In this document: positions 61,408 through 64,000 of the stretch, piece after piece | Numbering within the stretch: the stretch's first letter is position 1 | How the letters are laid out: each line of letters begins with the position of its first letter | Origin: Paramyrothecium sp. XJ0827 | Lineage: Eukaryota; Ascomycota; Sordariomycetes; Hypocreales; Stachybotryaceae | Assembly: GCA_020881915.1 (NCBI GenBank) | Contig: JAJFPB010000001.1 | Location: forward strand, 2,418,001 to 2,482,000 | DNA: 64,000 bases | Direction of reading: 5' to 3' | The notes under the pieces: generated by a model | The model's input: the letters and a program-made list of their open reading frames with translations, nothing else | Told to the model about the DNA's origin: nothing | The model's database searches: none | Program-made: the position numbers and the translations under genes

Positions 61408-62984
61408 GTTCGATGTATCGTGAATATCTCGCGCGTGCTGGAGACCGCCACCAAACCGTGCACCGTACGGTCGCCTGGCAAGCTGACGGTAGGATCTATG
61501 GGCATACAGTTTCTTACTGTTTGCTCGGTCGGGCCAAGGAATTCAGAATACTTAAGTTTGGATGAAAAGCCTGGTGATTAGAGACAAATGGATAATTCAG
61601 GTGTATCCGAGTGTTTTGAGAAAGATCGCGAGTTTAAAAGCATCGGAGATATTCCACAGAAGTGGACCGAGTGGTGGGATGAAACTGCTGTTGCAAGCTT
61701 CTAGCTGTTGCAGCTGGCTTGACCAACAAGAAATAACCCCCCCTTCTCCCTACATGTTTCATTTTGTCAAGGGCAAAGGGGGTTCAGTCGTCCGCGAACA
61801 GCTGGCGCCAGCTGCATTTGCCGGACCGGTTTGGATCGAGTGGTCCGGGTGCATGGGAATCTCGGACATGTGGTAAATATGTAATCTCGGTAGAGTAAGC
61901 GCTCACTCAAGCAAAAGGCCCATAGACCTAGATAGACTTACTACTCAAAAAGCCTCCTTTATTTAATAACTATAGGAAGGGTCTCATTTAATTTGGGGTT
62001 GCTCTATAAAAGTGTATATCTCCTCAAGGCAAAAGTATGTAGGAGAAGCAAAGACGGCTTCACACACCAATGAACGAACCATTGTCAATCTGATCACCAC
62101 GTGGGCAGACTAAGGACTACAATTTTTCGGTTCCATATTGCGGAAATCCATGCTCAAGTCCAGCATTATTATCCAGAGATAGTTCCGGCTCTTCAGAGTA
62201 GATGAGTGAATATGTCGTCACACGCACGTGTGGGTTCTTTTCAATCGCACTGTTTCACCACGATCTCATGAAAGCAACACATGTGCGACGGCCGAGTATT
62301 GAGGAGCACTGGGAAATTGTGGAGATGCAGTCGTTGGTCTGAATTGTTATTGTGCTGCCTAAGATTCAGGCTTTGGAGTCAATCTGCTCTATATAGCGAG
62401 ATACATTGTGCCTCACCATTGGAAGGTGTTTCGTCTCGAAAATGTCACAACGTGCGGACAGCCCTTTATTGAACGGATAATTAGTTCTCTGCCGCCTCTA
62501 ACACAGACACGTTGGCTGGGATTGACACCAAGCTACTGCTAAGCATGCGCATATCCAGACATTCACGGCCGGGGCCCAACCGACACTTAAGTGGCACTTG
62601 CTAGTTCACCCAGAAGGGTCAAGAGGGGGCAGTCAACTCCAGGGAGTCGGTAGCAGACATACCGGATGGTCCGGGGCCGGATGTACCAGCAACTGTCGGC
62701 GATGCACGGATTCAGTCACCTCCGGCTAGTTTCGTCAGCCAACTTGAAGGTTTCTAGTGAGGCTTAAATATAGCCAAGAGAGCCAAGGGTGAGGCTTGGC
62801 GTAGGCGTGACCTTGACTTTCGAGAATGGTAGCTATTGAAGCGGACAATAAGGAATCGTCCGAAGCCTTTCTGGCCTTCGCACTAGCTGGTGAACAAGAG
62901 TAGAAGTGAAATCCACCAACTCTCGCAAGGGCGGGCCATTCAACAGCCTCAAGATGGGTAGAACGGGAATTGATACCGCCCTTT
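61408..62984. other. Intergenic, 1.6 kb, no supported gene
   Basis: Only short open frames in changing phases. No RNA gene or repeat family recognised. It contains the upstream regions of the minus-strand gene at 60,656-61,407 and the 3' flank of the Nog2 gene. Confidence 0.5.
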
Positions 62985-63911
62985 TCACCTCTTTGAACGT
63001 TTGCTCGGTCGGGTTGTGTCAGAGGGTGCTTGTTGCTCCCGCGACTCTTGTATTTTGGGTGGTTCATCGCCATTCTCTCCGTCCGAGGCATCTTCACGGC
63101 TGGAACCAGTACTTTCCGTACCGACAGTTGCACCAAACGACAACCTCCTTGAAGCAGCTTCCTCTGTGTCACTGCCGAAACCCTCGAATTCTTCCTCCTC
63201 GTCTGTCTCTTCCCCATCATCCTTCTTAGTTGCTTCATCAATGCTTCGCTTCTTAGGCATTTCACCTAATTTGCCATTTCGGCCGGCAATACCAGACTCC
63301 GTGCCGTCAGCAGCAGGAGCTGGCGTGAACCAAGGGATTTTGCCCCTCATGAAGTCATTCAGGACCATTTTGGCAACACCATCCAGGTCAGCCTCACCAC
63401 CACGGAGGAGCCGTCCACCTTTCCGAGCCAATAGCTCAAGAAACTCGGTAGAGTTCTCCCATCCCTTCAGGTCGTACGTTTTCTCCATGTGATGTTTCTT
63501 TACTCTCGACAGTAACGCTGAAATGTACTGCTCAGGGTGTTCGACCTTCTCCACCCGGACAACTCCACGCAGAACTAGGTCTGTAGGTGTATCCTGACTT
63601 GAGGGGGGCACCACACCGGGACAATCGATAAGGTAGATGCGCTTCATGAGTGTTACGTATTGCCAAACCTTGGTCTCCCCAGGTATAGGCGCCACGGTAC
63701 ACACTTTTTTCTTGAGCAAGGTGTTGATGATCGAAGATTTGCCTGTGTTAGGCCCACCAACCAAGCCAACGGAAATTTGTTTCCGATCGGAGTGAAGGCT
63801 TGAAAACTGCCTTAATAGCTGAATCAAAGATCCTTTGCCAAATGAGTTGGTGATGCTGGCATGAAAAGCAAGAGTGGGGTATTCTTTGGATAAATGTCGA
63901 ACCCATCCAGC
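62985..63911 (-). CDS. NOG2: Nucleolar GTP-binding protein 2 (Nog2/GNL2), C-terminal exon, partial
   Basis: GTPase that acts in nucleolus and nucleus on maturing 60S ribosomal subunits and blocks early export-factor binding. The last exon is complete here: 308 codons plus stop. It begins [19 protein letters not shown] after an acceptor TTGGTAG at 63,912. G1 is GGPNTGKSS at exon residues about 52-60. The G2-region PGETKVWQ and G3 DCPG follow, while G4/G5 must lie upstream, the circularly permuted order of the YlqF/YawG family. Then come the Nog2-specific [20 protein letters not shown] and [20 protein letters not shown]. The tail is acidic ([13 protein letters not shown]) and ends in the basic RPSKRSKR, a likely nuclear signal. 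N-terminal exons are beyond the window. Confidence 0.95.
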   Translation of the reverse strand, partial: AGWVRHLSKEYPTLAFHASITNSFGKGSLIQLLRQFSSLHSDRKQISVGLVGGPNTGKSSIINTLLKKKVCTVAPIPGETKVWQYVTLMKRIYLIDCPGVVPPSSQDTPTDLVLRGVVRVEKVEHPEQYISALLSRVKKHHMEKTYDLKGWENSTEFLELLARKGGRLLRGGEADLDGVAKMVLNDFMRGKIPWFTPAPAADGTESGIAGRNGKLGEMPKKRSIDEATKKDDGEETDEEEEFEGFGSDTEEAASRRLSFGATVGTESTGSSREDASDGENGDEPPKIQESREQQAPSDTTRPSKRSKR

Positions 63912-64000
63912 CTACCAATTAATCGGTCAGTCAAGTCCTGTCTGTTGACAAACATGTGTATGGTAAAAAAAATGTGTGTATCATCACTAAGAAGTATACA
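63912..64000 (-). other. Intron of the Nog2 gene (3' part) or upstream coding sequence
   Basis: The minus strand ends TTGGTAG before the Nog2 exon and contains GACTGAC as a branch-site candidate. No continuing Nog2 frame is visible in these 89 bases, so this is most likely intron. Confidence 0.6.

Overview
The window comes from a filamentous ascomycete (Pezizomycotina) and falls into two compartments. Positions 1 to about 51,900 are very A/T-rich and consist almost wholly of nested transposon relics. Their decay is mostly CpA to TpA (TpG to TpA on the other strand), the signature of repeat-induced point mutation (RIP), which only fungi show. Positions 51,910-64,000 have ordinary base composition and carry short-intron fungal genes.

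AT-rich half. The main occupants are hAT DNA transposons. One copy (26,677-31,775) is complete: an 8-bp target duplication GTTATAAC, terminal inverted repeats, arrays of GGTTAACC boxes at both ends, and a minus-strand transposase gene whose 11 exons join in phase with no stop codon (786 aa). It sits in a decayed Fot1/pogo element, which itself sits in a small hAT-type element. A second hAT copy (10,334 to about 26,451) was split by three small non-autonomous elements and by a 9.5-kb Ty3/gypsy retrotransposon (14,141-23,670; 141-bp LTRs; 5-bp target duplication). Further hAT pieces lie at 1-1,450, 1,796-5,332 and 33,525-36,650, and further gypsy copies at 5,333-9,290 and about 45,500-51,258. 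At least eight small elements share the end CAGGCTTGGGAA (or a RIP-altered form) and make 8-bp target duplications. Each carries subterminal palindromes on a constant GTTAAC core, but the flanking bases differ between families. A G/C-rich, almost unmutated 1,886-bp LTR element (48,713-50,598) lies inside the gypsy relic. It has no polymerase but encodes a Tyr/Gly/Ser/Asp-repeat protein.

Gene-rich half. A 300-bp hAT-type element (51,610-51,909) marks the border. About 300 bp beyond it is a three-exon class II hydrophobin gene with an unusually long Gly/Asn repeat (52,205-52,981, minus). Next come a vacuolar amino-acid transporter of the AVT3 type (56,718-58,562, plus), a two-exon conserved-looking protein of unknown function (59,326-59,938, minus), a three-exon gene of unknown function interrupted by one TAG (60,656-61,407, minus), and the C-terminal exon of the ribosome-assembly GTPase Nog2 (62,985-63,911, minus; the 5' part lies beyond the window). 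The genes are unrelated in function, as is usual for fungal loci.

Gene models were made by reading splice sites, frames and motifs by eye. No database search was possible.
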